From contig JBJEFI010000079.1 of NCBI GenBank assembly GCA_051873875.1, forward strand, positions 1 through 64,000: a stretch of DNA of 64,000 bases. Direction: 5' to 3'. This stretch comes from JBJEFI01 sp051873875. Lineage in GTDB: Bacteria > Bacillota > Bacilli > Bacillales > Bacillaceae_G. Made by a program: the position numbers and the translations under genes. Under the pieces are notes generated by a model. That model worked only from the letters and a program-made list of their open reading frames with translations. It had not been told where the DNA came from and ran no database searches. How positions within the stretch are numbered: the stretch's first letter is position 1; each line of letters starts with the position of its first letter. Below are positions 17,070 to 26,205 of the stretch, in pieces.

Positions 17070-17276
17070 TTACTTTCGTTTAAATCCTGCATGTATTAAA
17101 GCTGCAATTGCCATTCCACATACTGGCACTAATGTAATACCTGCTAGATTAAAATATTTACTTAAGAAAATCCCATTCATGTCAAATAGCCACCCAATTA
17201 CAACAAGGACAACAAATAATGTTAAATAAAATAATTCCATATCAATACTTTTTCTTCTTGGAAACGCCTTGACCAT
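17070..17276 (-). CDS. Small membrane protein, 68 residues
   Basis: Not recognised by family. Two hydrophobic segments (FYLTLFVVLVVIGWLF and LAGITLVPVCGMAIAALIHA) separated by a short loop predict a two-helix membrane protein with basic ends. ATG at 17276 follows AAAGGATG at suitable distance; the 10 longer residues are not needed. The upstream AT-rich region contains a TTGTGA/TATAAA-like promoter candidate. Confidence 0.65.
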   Translation of the reverse strand: MVKAFPRRKSIDMELFYLTLFVVLVVIGWLFDMNGIFLSKYFNLAGITLVPVCGMAIAALIHAGFKRK

Positions 17277-17485
17277 TTTTAGACATCCTTTCTTTGTTTT
17301 AGTCACATTTTATACTTATTTCTGTCACAATTTGTTCATATTTTTAATATAAATCATTTCTTTCCATTTGTCTATCACAAAGTTATCACTTTTTTCGAAA
17401 TTTTTTCAAAACGAAAGCAATTCATTCGCATCTAGCCTTTCTCTTTTTTATACTTTTACTAACAAGTTCATTAGGAGGAGATAAC

Positions 17486-17962
17486 ATGAGCATTTATGAT
17501 ATAACCGTAAAGACAATTAAAGGAGAGGAAATTTCTCTTTCTCAGTACAAAGGTAAAGTAATTCTCATCGTTAATACTGCCAGCAAATGTGGGTTGACCC
17601 CCCAATTTAAAGAACTACAAGATTTATATACAACGTATAAAGACAAAAACTTTGTTATTCTAGGCTTCCCCTGCAATCAATTTATGAATCAAGACCCTGG
17701 AACAGAAAAAGAAATTGAACAATTTTGCTCATTAAACTACGGTGTTACTTTTCCAATGTTTGCAAAAATTGATGTAAACGGCGAACATGCGCATCCGCTA
17801 TATCAATATTTAACAAGTCAAGCACCTGGTTTCCTTGGTTCAAAAGCAATCAAATGGAATTTCACTAAATTTTTAATCGACCGAAATGGGAAGGTCATCC
17901 ATCGTTACTCCCCACAAACAAAACCAGCAGAAATCGAAAAAGATATCATTGCCTTATTATAA
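17486..17962 (+). CDS. Glutathione peroxidase-family thiol peroxidase
   Basis: Peroxide-reducing enzyme of the glutathione peroxidase family (BsaA type in Bacillus). The catalytic cysteine is in NTASKCGLTPQF near residue 36, the Gln/Trp partners are in GFPCNQF near residue 74 and KWNFTKFLIDR near residue 131. The 158-residue length is normal. Bacteria such as this lack glutathione, so thioredoxin or bacillithiol is the likely reductant (inference). AGGAGGAG precedes the ATG. Confidence 0.94.
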   Translation: MSIYDITVKTIKGEEISLSQYKGKVILIVNTASKCGLTPQFKELQDLYTTYKDKNFVILGFPCNQFMNQDPGTEKEIEQFCSLNYGVTFPMFAKIDVNGEHAHPLYQYLTSQAPGFLGSKAIKWNFTKFLIDRNGKVIHRYSPQTKPAEIEKDIIALL

Positions 17963-17970
17963 AAAATAAA

Positions 17971-18009
17971 AAAGCAGCGACGCTTATTTGCGTTTCGCTG
18001 CTTTTTTTT
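17971..18009. terminator. Bidirectional terminator between gpx and the DEAD-box gene
   Basis: AGCAGCGA and TCGCTGCT pair around an inner CGC/GCG stem, with A- and T-runs on each side. It overlaps the last codons of the converging DEAD-box gene. Confidence 0.8.
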
Positions 18010-19150
18010 GTGTATTTTTTTTGATAGGTGCTTTAGATGTTTCTTCAGCTTGTACAAATTGACCTTGTTGTACATCTACTTTTGTCGCTTTAATGTTTAA
18101 TTTGCGATGAATAGATGCTAATTGTTTTTCTTCACCAAATGTAACTAAGCTAATAACCATCCCACTATTACCCATACGACCAGTACGTCCTGAACGATGA
18201 ACGTATTGCTCTTTTGAATCTGGTACATCTAATTGAATAACATGTGTTAATCCTTCGATATCTAAGCCACGAGCACCAATATCTGTTGCTAATACAACAT
18301 TAATCTCACCATTACGGAATTGACGTAGCGTATTTGCACGATCTTGTTTATTAATATCCGAATGAATGACACCAATTTTTAATTTTTTATATCTTAGTTT
18401 TGCCGCATTTTCATTTAAACGGAATTGGTCATTCATAAAGACCATTGCCTTTACACCATCCATATTGGCAATTTTACGGATATATTCTAATTTATCACGA
18501 TAGGAACATGTAATATAAGCATGCTCCGTTTTACTTTCACTATTTTCAATTTTTACTTTTTCGATTTCATCTGTTAATCCTTGAGCAACCTTTTCGATTT
18601 CATCTGAGATAGTCGCAGAGAAAAATAGTAACTGACGTTGTTTCATTGTTGCTTTAATAATACGTAGTACTTCATCTAAATTATGTTGATTCACAATTTG
18701 ATCGAATTCATCCATAATCACTACTTTTACTTCATGCATTTTTAAGCGTCTTGCTTTAATAAGTTCTACTAATCGCCCTGGTGTCCCTACAACAACTTGT
18801 GGCTTTTTCTTTAATCGCTCGTAATGACGTTTGATTTCCACACCACCGATAAATGCCGCACAACGAATGTTGCTGTTACGAGTAAATTTCTGAACTTCTT
18901 CGTGAATTTGCATCACTAACTCTCTTGTTGGTGCAATAACAACAACTTGTGGCAAATCTAAACTTTCATCAATACGATTTAATGCAGGTAATAAATAAGC
19001 AATTGTTTTTCCAGAACCCGTTGGTGCTTCTGCTAACAAGTCTTTCCCTTGTAAAATTAGTGGAATTGCTGCTTCTTGAACCGGAGTAAATGTTTTAAAA
19101 CCCGTTGCCTCCCAATTCACTCGAATACTTTCTTTTAATTCACTTATCAT
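17984..19150 (-). CDS. DEAD-box RNA helicase, YfmL type
   Basis: ATP-dependent RNA helicase of 388 residues with both RecA domains. Motifs in order: Q-motif FKTFTPVQ, motif I APTGSGKT, PTREL, TPGR, motif II DEFD, SAT, and HRSGRTGR. Motif II reads DEFD instead of DEAD, comparable to DETD in B. subtilis YfmL, whose overall sequence it resembles. The basic Lys-rich tail after residue 365 probably binds RNA. YfmL is linked to ribosome assembly in B. subtilis; that role is inferred here. Confidence 0.9.
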   Translation of the reverse strand: MISELKESIRVNWEATGFKTFTPVQEAAIPLILQGKDLLAEAPTGSGKTIAYLLPALNRIDESLDLPQVVVIAPTRELVMQIHEEVQKFTRNSNIRCAAFIGGVEIKRHYERLKKKPQVVVGTPGRLVELIKARRLKMHEVKVVIMDEFDQIVNQHNLDEVLRIIKATMKQRQLLFFSATISDEIEKVAQGLTDEIEKVKIENSESKTEHAYITCSYRDKLEYIRKIANMDGVKAMVFMNDQFRLNENAAKLRYKKLKIGVIHSDINKQDRANTLRQFRNGEINVVLATDIGARGLDIEGLTHVIQLDVPDSKEQYVHRSGRTGRMGNSGMVISLVTFGEEKQLASIHRKLNIKATKVDVQQGQFVQAEETSKAPIKKNTQKKAAKRK

Positions 19151-19284
19151 TAATGAAAACTCCTTTTACGTTACAAAATCCATATAAGAAATAGAGTATC
19201 AAAAAAATGAGCAACAAACAACAGAAATTTCTTTTAGATTCCCACAAATACCAAGAACCATTCCTTTTTCTTAAAAAACAATAA

Positions 19285-19318
19285 AAAAAGACCTTCAACA
19301 ATTATCAAAGGCCTTTTG
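19285..19318 (-). terminator. Terminator downstream of fhs
   Basis: On the minus strand AAGGCCTT pairs with AAGGTCTT (one G-U) across a 12-base loop, followed by seven Ts. Confidence 0.75.
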
Positions 19319-19340
19319 TAGAGAAGTCATTTATTTATTC

Positions 19341-21029
19341 TTAAAATAATCCTTTTGCTTTTCCTTCTTTATCCACATCCATATTTAATGCAGCCGGTTT
19401 TTTCGGTAACCCTGGCATTGTTAATACATTTCCTGTTAGGGCAACAATAAATCCCGCTCCAATAGATGCTTTTAATTCACGAATTGTAATTGTAAATCCT
19501 TCTGGACGTCCCAGTTGCGTCGCTTCATCAGAGAGAGAATATTGTGTTTTAGCCATACAAATTGGCAGTTGTCCCCAACCTTCTCCTTCAAATTGAAATA
19601 ATTGCTTTTTCGCTTGTGGTGTAAAGACAACATCTTTTGCACCGTAAACTTTTTGGGCAATTGTTTCAATTTTTTCTTGAAGACTTGCTTCTAATGAGTA
19701 TAGTGGTGCAAATTCATTTTGATCCTTTTCAATCGCTTCAATTAATTCAGTGGCTAAAGCTAAACCGCCCTCTCCACCTTTTTCCCATACTTCTGTTAAC
19801 GCAACACGATATCCCTTTTCTTCACACCAAGCCATTAGCGTTTCTACTTCTGCATCAGTATCTGTAATAAACTTATTGATAGCAATAACAAATGGTAATC
19901 CAAATGTTTGAATTGTTTCAATATGTTTTTGAAGATTACTCATCCCATCTAATAAAGCTGAAACATTCTCTTCTTTTAATGCATCTTTCGCTACGCCACC
20001 ATGCATTTTTAATGCTCGAATAGTAGCTACAATAACAACGGCATCAGGTTTAATCCCTGCCGCTCTCGTTTTAATATTTAAAAACTTTTCCGCGCCTAAA
20101 TCCGCACCAAACCCTGCTTCTGTAATGACATAATCCCCAAGTTTGGCTGCTAACTTCGTTGCAATGACCGAGTTACACCCATGGGCAATATTGGCAAATG
20201 GACCACCATGAACAAGAGCTGGTGTATGTTCTAATGTTTGAACTAAGTTTGGTTTCATTGCATCTTTTAATAATAACGTTAACGCCCCTTCAACCCCTAG
20301 TTCTCTTACTGTTACTGGTTTATTTTCATATGTGTAACCAATCACAATATTAGACAAACGTTCTTTTAAATCTTCTAAATCTGTTGCTAAACAGAAAATA
20401 GCCATAATTTCAGAAGCAACTGTAATATCAAATCCATCTTCACGTGGTACACCTTGGATTGGACCACCTAATCCAATAACAGTATGGCGAAGAGCACGAT
20501 CATTTAAGTCTACAACACGCTTCCACGTAATACGTCGAACATCAATACCTAGTTCATTCCCATGATGAATATGGTTATCAATAAAGGCTGCTAAAGCGTT
20601 ATTTGCCGTTGTAATGGCATGAATATCACCTGTGAAGTGTAAATTAATATCTTCCATCGGCAATACTTGGGCATAACCACCACCAGTAGCTCCTCCTTTT
20701 ATCCCCATCGTTGGACCTAATGAAGGTTCACGCATTGCAACAATTGCTTTTTTATCCATTTTATTCAACGCTTGTGCTAATCCAACCGTTACAGTTGATT
20801 TTCCTTCTCCAGCAGGTGTAGGGTTAATAGCTGTCACAAGGACTACCTTCCCATCTTTCGTATGCTGAAGACGTTTCATTGCATCTAACGAAATCTTCGC
20901 CTTATAATGGCCGTACGGCTCTAATTCCTGCTCTTTTATATCTAAGTGTGCAGCAATTTCTTTAATTGGTTTCATTTTTGCTTGTTGGGCAATTTCAATA
21001 TCTGATTTCACAACTTGATTATTCAACAT
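19341..21029 (-). CDS. fhs: Formate--tetrahydrofolate ligase
   Basis: Makes 10-formyl-tetrahydrofolate from formate, ATP and tetrahydrofolate. The ATP-binding loop is TPAGEGKSTVTVGL near residue 70, and the family signature EPSLGPTMGIKGGATGGG follows. Length 562 is typical. It is a single-gene unit with GGAGG upstream and a terminator after. B. subtilis 168 lacks fhs while the B. cereus group has it, which supports the organism assignment. Confidence 0.96.
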   Translation of the reverse strand: MLNNQVVKSDIEIAQQAKMKPIKEIAAHLDIKEQELEPYGHYKAKISLDAMKRLQHTKDGKVVLVTAINPTPAGEGKSTVTVGLAQALNKMDKKAIVAMREPSLGPTMGIKGGATGGGYAQVLPMEDINLHFTGDIHAITTANNALAAFIDNHIHHGNELGIDVRRITWKRVVDLNDRALRHTVIGLGGPIQGVPREDGFDITVASEIMAIFCLATDLEDLKERLSNIVIGYTYENKPVTVRELGVEGALTLLLKDAMKPNLVQTLEHTPALVHGGPFANIAHGCNSVIATKLAAKLGDYVITEAGFGADLGAEKFLNIKTRAAGIKPDAVVIVATIRALKMHGGVAKDALKEENVSALLDGMSNLQKHIETIQTFGLPFVIAINKFITDTDAEVETLMAWCEEKGYRVALTEVWEKGGEGGLALATELIEAIEKDQNEFAPLYSLEASLQEKIETIAQKVYGAKDVVFTPQAKKQLFQFEGEGWGQLPICMAKTQYSLSDEATQLGRPEGFTITIRELKASIGAGFIVALTGNVLTMPGLPKKPAALNMDVDKEGKAKGLF

Positions 21030-21259
21030 TTATCTCTATCCTCCACTTTTATCCGTTCCCATCATGATTTTACCATATTTCTTCTTGTCACCGAGAAAAA
21101 ACTTAACATTTTAACTATTTTTATATTTATAGTACGGTTTTACCTCGTTTTCTATTGTCTTTCTCACTTTTTTTAATAGTATCATCCACAATTCACCTTT
21201 TATAAAATCTGTTTTTATGACGAAAACTACACCTATATCGAAAAAAGTGAGGTGATTTA

Positions 21260-21616
21260 ATGAGTAAACGAAAAAAAAGAAAACGCCACCCACATCATCA
21301 TAAAAAAATAGTAAATCCAGAAGAAGAATACGCAATTGAAATAACACCAAATGAAATTGCTACAGAGAAGAAAGAAGACTTTCTCACGAAATGGTTCCGT
21401 ATGCCTACTTTTTCTTCTTCGCAATTTATTGGTTATTTTGCTTTATTCTTATCTTTATTATCACTAGGATTTTATCCACTTTTATTTGGCTTAGGTGGAA
21501 TTATACTTGGCATCTTTTCGATTGTATTTGGCGAAAAAACAATCGGTTATACAGCAATAGCCTTTAGTACCTTTTCACTTCTATTCGATTTATTATATCG
21601 GCTAACCACATTCTAA
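21260..21616 (+). CDS. Small membrane protein with basic N-terminus, 118 residues
   Basis: Not assigned to a named gene. The first 17 residues are almost all Lys, Arg and His (KRKKRKRHPHHHKK), followed by an acidic stretch and two or three hydrophobic segments (FIGYFALFLSLLSLGFYPLL and LGGIILGIFSIVFG), then a last helix. The layout resembles DUF4190-type membrane proteins. GAGGTGATTTA precedes the ATG. The His cluster might bind metal, but nothing else supports that. Confidence 0.75.
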   Translation: MSKRKKRKRHPHHHKKIVNPEEEYAIEITPNEIATEKKEDFLTKWFRMPTFSSSQFIGYFALFLSLLSLGFYPLLFGLGGIILGIFSIVFGEKTIGYTAIAFSTFSLLFDLLYRLTTF

Positions 21617-21663
21617 TTAGCCTCATTATATTCAACTTTAGAAATTGATACACCTTTATATAA

Positions 21664-21697
21664 AAACCATCCATTTCCCTTTTGAAATGGATGGTTT
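21664..21697. terminator. Terminator between convergent genes
   Basis: AACCATCCATTTC pairs with GAAATGGATGGTT across a six-base loop. The T-run is better on the minus strand; it touches the stop codon of the next gene. Confidence 0.75.
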
Positions 21698-22475
21698 ATT
21701 TATATTCAATATTCCATTGTGTGTCTTTTTTTACAAATACTAAATCTGCATAATAGACCATATTTTTTTCATTATCTTGCATTTCAAAAAAATTATCTAT
21801 ATACTCACTTTCCAATTTATTAACATAAATCGGTATTCTTAACTCTTTTCGATTATCTTGTCGCTGTTCAATATCAATAATTAATCCATCCTCAATAAGA
21901 GGTAATAACCGCTCAATTAATTCATATGGAATAGGAGATACTTCTTTCCCTTTTTGAAAAAAAAGAAAGCGACGTCGCTGATTATCATTAATTCGATTAT
22001 AAATCATTTTACTCAAAGAAATGATAAGATAATTCATTCGTTTAAAATAAATCTTACTAATTTCATTTTCTGACACATATGCAAAGTTATTATTTAAATG
22101 CGAAAAAAAAGGTCGATGAATCGGTTCTTTTTTATGAGCAAAATACAACAAATCTGCAATTTCTCTTGGTTGCAGTTCTTCTAAAGAACTTAACTCTTGA
22201 AAATCAATCCAACAAAATTTAGCAGAGCGATGCACATCATCATTTTTTAACCTTTTTAATTGCATACCTTCTATATAATCAAAACCTGTATAGTAATTCG
22301 TTTCATAATCTTTAAAGTTATGTTTTAGTAGTAACAAATTTTCAATTCCAACATTAAGTGAGTTGGTAAATTCTGAAAACGTAATACCATAAAATGTATA
22401 TACTTGATTTCTTCTATTCCCATAAATATGTATTTTTGACTGAAGACTATCACTCATTGACAATGACATTGCCAC
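21696..22475 (-). CDS. Hypothetical protein, about 259 residues
   Basis: I do not recognise this gene. The product is soluble by appearance, rich in Asn, Tyr, Phe and Ile, with no signal peptide or membrane helix. Segments such as IHIYGNRRNQVYTFYGI, AKFCWIDFQELSSLEEL and RREIADLL-like helices give no catalytic motif. Several starts are possible between GTG 22475 and ATG 22457; AGGTGG sits best for TTG 22463. Its own terminator overlaps the stop. Confidence 0.75.
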   Translation of the reverse strand: MAMSLSMSDSLQSKIHIYGNRRNQVYTFYGITFSEFTNSLNVGIENLLLLKHNFKDYETNYYTGFDYIEGMQLKRLKNDDVHRSAKFCWIDFQELSSLEELQPREIADLLYFAHKKEPIHRPFFSHLNNNFAYVSENEISKIYFKRMNYLIISLSKMIYNRINDNQRRRFLFFQKGKEVSPIPYELIERLLPLIEDGLIIDIEQRQDNRKELRIPIYVNKLESEYIDNFFEMQDNEKNMVYYADLVFVKKDTQWNIEYK

Positions 22476-22532
22476 CTTTTCACAAAATAATTGTAATTAT
22501 TTTACCATATAAAACACCTTATCCTCAATAAA

Positions 22533-22556
22533 AAAACTCCAATAAATTGGAGTTTT
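22533..22556 (-). terminator. Terminator at the end of corA
   Basis: AAAACTCCAAT and ATTGGAGTTTT face each other across two bases, with A/T runs. The stem includes the corA stop codon. Confidence 0.75.
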
Positions 22557-23496
22557 AAAAATATCTTCGTTTCCAAAAAATAAATGCAACAATTCCAGAT
22601 AATACAATACATATCCCAATAATAATTACATACGCATATGGGTTATTTTCCGTCAACGGTAACGTTACGTTCATTCCAAAAAATCCAGTTATAACTGTCC
22701 AAATTGACATAAGTAATGTTACTGTCGTTAAAAATTTCATTACATTATTTAAATTATTTGATATAACGGAACCGAATGCGTCCATCATGCCATTTAAGAT
22801 ATTATTATATGTTTCAGCCATTTCAATTGCCTGTTTGTTATCAATTAATACATCTTCTAGTAAATCTTCATCATCTTCATACATTTTAATTAAATTACCA
22901 CTTAATAATTTCTGCAGCACGATTCGATTCGCTTTTAAAGAGGTTGTAAAATAAACCAAACTTTTTTCAATTGTTAATAAAGAAAAAAGTTCTTCATTTT
23001 TTAATGATTTATGCAAGCCTTGTTCTAATTGATCTGTTTTTCGATTAATTTGTTTTAAATAACGTAAATAATAACTTGAAATTGTTTGAAGAATTTGCAA
23101 GGCAAATCTTGTTTTCATATACGTATAAAAGTTTTTGACACGTTGATTAATGAACCGTTCAAAAATCGGATTATCCTTTAAGCAAATTGTCAAAATTAAA
23201 TCTGGTAAGATAATAATCCCCACTGGAATCGTATCATAGATGGAATCACCATTTTCCTCATGTGTTACCATTGGAATATCGACGATAATAAGTAGCTTAT
23301 CATCTTCTTTTTCAATACGGGAGCGCTCTTCATCATCAAGTGGATCTTGGATAAAATCCAAGTCTAGCTGCAAGGTGTTAACCAAATAACTAATTTCCTC
23401 TTCTGTCGGATGAATCGCATTTACCCAACATCCTTTTTGAATTTCATCGACTTCTTGTAATTTCCCTTGGTCGTCGCTACGATAGATGTTTAGCAT
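22555..23496 (-). CDS. CorA family divalent-cation transporter
   Basis: Membrane channel for Mg2+ (or Co2+). The large N-terminal cytoplasmic domain is followed by two C-terminal helices, with the signature GMN in TGFFGMNVTLPL at the end of the first; a short basic tail (FWKRRYF) follows. ATG at 23496 has GGAGGTGAACGT upstream, removing 11 residues from the longest frame. No Mg2+ riboswitch is visible. No functional partner nearby. Confidence 0.93.
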   Translation of the reverse strand: MLNIYRSDDQGKLQEVDEIQKGCWVNAIHPTEEEISYLVNTLQLDLDFIQDPLDDEERSRIEKEDDKLLIIVDIPMVTHEENGDSIYDTIPVGIIILPDLILTICLKDNPIFERFINQRVKNFYTYMKTRFALQILQTISSYYLRYLKQINRKTDQLEQGLHKSLKNEELFSLLTIEKSLVYFTTSLKANRIVLQKLLSGNLIKMYEDDEDLLEDVLIDNKQAIEMAETYNNILNGMMDAFGSVISNNLNNVMKFLTTVTLLMSIWTVITGFFGMNVTLPLTENNPYAYVIIIGICIVLSGIVAFIFWKRRYF

Positions 23497-23593
23497 ACGT
23501 TCACCTCCGCTTTCCTCATCCATTATCACTACTTAAGAATATGTAAGTTTTCCCGTATGCGCAAGCATTTTTTTATTCAATTTTAGTCTTTCG

Positions 23594-24190
23594 TTAAAAT
23601 TTTCTTTTATTCCTCCAAATAGTAAGTACAAAATAACCAATAAGTACAACAACAGCAAGTACAATAACGAGAGGCATATATGGTGCTACTACTTCTTTAA
23701 TGGCTCTCCAATTGCTTCCTAATTGTTCTCCAAGGATAATAAATGCAACGGACCAAGGAATAATTGCTAGCACCGTATACGTTGTAAAATGGGCAAAACT
23801 CATTTTGGCAAGTCCTGCTGGAATGGAAATTGCATGACGGACAACAGGAATAAATCGGGCGATGAAAATAACCCCTACGCCGTAGCGATTAACCCAATTT
23901 TCCGCTATCAATAAATGCTTCTCACTAATCAGAATATACTTTCCATATTTTTTAACAATTGGTCTTCCACCATAATAACCTAGCCAATATAAAAATAGCT
24001 GGGCAAATGTTCCTCCTATTGTCCCTGCTATAACAGCACCTATAAATGAAATTTCTCCTTTTGCTACTAAATAACCAGCATACGCTAAAACAATTTCCGA
24101 TGGAATAATTTCAATCATCAGTCCAAGTGCCACACCAAAATAACCTAGGTTCATCAAAAACGCTAAAAGATCTGATACTATTTGTCCCAT
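23594..24190 (-). CDS. DedA family membrane protein
   Basis: Polytopic membrane protein of 198 residues in the DedA/SNARE-associated (VTT) family, whose members are implicated in lipid scrambling and membrane homeostasis. Conserved features are the E-x-x-x-P start (IEIIPSEIVLAYAGYL), GGTFAQLFLYWLGYYGG, and the F-x-R-x-x-P-x-x-R motif in FIARFIPVVRHAISIPAGL. The last helix ends in a basic tail. AGGAGGAGAG precedes the start. Its lipid substrate is not predictable. Confidence 0.92.
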   Translation of the reverse strand: MGQIVSDLLAFLMNLGYFGVALGLMIEIIPSEIVLAYAGYLVAKGEISFIGAVIAGTIGGTFAQLFLYWLGYYGGRPIVKKYGKYILISEKHLLIAENWVNRYGVGVIFIARFIPVVRHAISIPAGLAKMSFAHFTTYTVLAIIPWSVAFIILGEQLGSNWRAIKEVVAPYMPLVIVLAVVVLIGYFVLTIWRNKRKF

Positions 24191-24246
24191 TTCTCTCCTC
24201 CTACTAAATATATTCTAGTCATAAGCTGGTATAGGTGCAAATAAAA

Positions 24247-24278
24247 ACAAGAACTATGAGATTAGTTCTTGTTTTTTC
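24247..24278. terminator. Terminator downstream of the first oppA
   Basis: ACAAGAACTA pairs with TAGTTCTTGT across six bases; T-runs occur on both strands, so it can end oppA. Confidence 0.8.
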
Positions 24279-24284
24279 ACGTAC

Positions 24285-26092
24285 TTATTTTTCAATGTAT
24301 ACTGATTTAAATAACCAATCTGGTCCAAATGAGTAATCAACAACATTTTTTACATAAGGTTTTTGTAAGTATGTTGCACCACGTTGGTAAATTGGTGAAA
24401 TTGCTTGGTCTTTCTCAATTAAGATTTTCTCAGCTTGTAATAATGCTTCCCAACGTTTTTGTTGGTCTGGAACTAATGTTGTTTTTGCATCACTAATCAA
24501 TTTATCAAACTCTGGGTTAGAATATGCCATTTGGTTATGACCGCCATCAGTTACAAACATGTCTAAGAATGTCATTGGGTCTGGATAGTCAGGCCCCCAA
24601 CCGCCCATCGAGAAGTCATAATCTAATTTCGTTTCTAAATCCAATTTTTGTTTAAATGGTTGTTGTTTAATGTTAACTGTTAAGCCCGGTAAATTATTTT
24701 GTAATTGTTCTTTAATATATTCACCGATTTTCTTCGCTACTTCAGAATCTGAATTTAATAACTCTAATGTTACTTTGTCTTTACCAATTTCTTTTAATCC
24801 TTGTTCCCAGTATTTCTTCGCGTCATCTTTTGTACCTGCAACTAAATCTTTATTCGCATCACGGAAATCTACTCCCGAAGGATCTTTTACGAAGCCTTTT
24901 GGCACTAANNNNNNNNNNNNNNNNNNNNNNNNNNNNNNNNNNNNNNNNNNNNNNNNNNNNNNNNNNNNNNNNNNNNNNNNNNNNNNNNNNNNNNNNNNNN
25001 NNNNNNNNTCGCATCACGGAAATCTACTCCCGAAGGATCTTTTACGAAGCCTTTTGGCACTAAATAGTTAGCAACCGTTGAACCATTGTTTAAGATAACA
25101 GTTGAGATACCTTCTTTATCATATGCTAAATCAATTGCTTTACGAATATTTACATTCGCTAAAGCAGGGTTCTTTTGATTTAAGCGTAAGAAGAAAATAG
25201 ATGCATCTGGGTTTATTTTCTTATCTTTGTGATCTTTATATTTATCAATAAACTCTGCCGATAACCCAGCACGATCTAATTGACCTGCTTCATATAAGTT
25301 AGTCGATGTCGATGCATCTTTTACAATTTTAAAGTTAATTTCTTCTAATTTTACATTTTTAGCATCCCAATAAGTAGGATTTTTCTTTAATTGATAGCTT
25401 TGTTCATGCTTCCATTCAGTCATCATGAAAGGTCCATTTGAAAGAAGGTTTTCTGCTTCAAGAGCGTATTTTTCGCCTTTTTCTTTTACAAATTTTTCAT
25501 TTAATGGGAAGAATGATGGGAAAGTTGTTAATTTTACAAAGTATGGAACAGCTGTGTTTAATGTGACTTCAAATGTGTGGTCATCAACTGCTTTTACACC
25601 TAATTCATCAACTTTTTTCTTACCTTCATTTACTTCCTGTGCATTTTTTACATCATATGCAATATATGCATATTCACTTTTTGTTGCTGGGTCTAAAAGA
25701 CGCTTCCATGCATACTCAAAATCTTTTGCTGTTACAGGGTCACCATTTGACCATTTTGCATCTTTACGTAAATGGAATGTTATTACTTTTCCATCTGCAC
25801 TTGTTTCGAATTTTTCTGCCATTGCAGGTGTTGCTTCTTCTTTGCTATCTAACGTATATAATCCTTCAATTGTATTGCCTAAAACAACAAATGATTCTGC
25901 ATCAGTAGATTTTGATGAATCTAAAGATGGTAATTCAGCAGCACCAGGCCACGTTAAGACTTGTTTTACAGCCTCTTTAGGCTCCTCTTTCCCTTTATTA
26001 TTAGCTGGTTCCTTATCGGAATTACATGCAGTTAGTAATAATGCTGATGTACTTAATACTGCAAACATTTTTAATGCGCGATTCTTTTTCAT
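24285..26092 (-). CDS. oppA: Oligopeptide ABC transporter substrate-binding lipoprotein (interrupted by assembly gap)
   Basis: Surface lipoprotein that binds oligopeptides for an Opp importer; the permease and ATPase genes are not in the window. The signal peptide ends in the lipobox LLTAC. The SBP family 5 fold shows HLRKDAKWSNGDPVTAKDF and WGPDYPDPMTFLDMF. A run of 100 Ns splits it, but the 55 bases before and after the Ns are identical. Collapsing them gives 1653 bases, an uninterrupted 550-codon frame, close to its 547-residue neighbour. So the gene is probably intact. It is a tandem paralogue of the next gene. Confidence 0.9.
24854..24908. repeat. Left copy of the 55-bp duplication flanking the N gap
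   Basis: These 55 bases, beginning TCGCATCACGGAAATC and ending GGCACTAA, are identical to 25009-25063. The two copies abut the N run on either side, the mark of an unmerged contig overlap. Confidence 0.95.
24909..25008. other. Assembly gap, exactly 100 Ns
   Basis: One hundred Ns, the conventional length for a gap of unknown size. Since the flanks overlap by 55 bases, the real gap length is probably below zero and no sequence is missing. Confidence 0.97.
25009..25063. repeat. Right copy of the 55-bp duplication flanking the N gap
   Basis: Exact repeat of 24854-24908. Removing one copy and the Ns restores the oppA reading frame. Confidence 0.95.
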
Positions 26093-26146
26093 AATATCCT
26101 CCCTAAAAATATAAATATAGAATAAATTTCTAAATATTGTAATTCA

Positions 26147-26176
26147 TATAAAAGGTTAATAGATTAACCTTTTATA
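26147..26176 (-). terminator. Terminator-like hairpin between the two oppA genes
   Basis: TATAAAAGGTTAA pairs perfectly with TTAACCTTTTATA across four bases. It follows the stop of the upstream oppA, so each paralogue may be its own transcript or readthrough may be reduced. The T-run is short. Confidence 0.65.
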
Positions 26177-26205
26177 CGAAAAATTACTAGTTTCAATATA
26201 TGTCC

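Noticed and set aside
24909..25008. Insertion sequence or rearrangement in oppA
   Set aside because: The interruption is Ns with exact overlap on both sides; there are no inverted repeats, transposase or target-site duplication beyond the overlap.
25425..26114. 229-codon plus-strand frame opposite oppA
   Set aside because: Antisense shadow of a well-supported lipoprotein gene.
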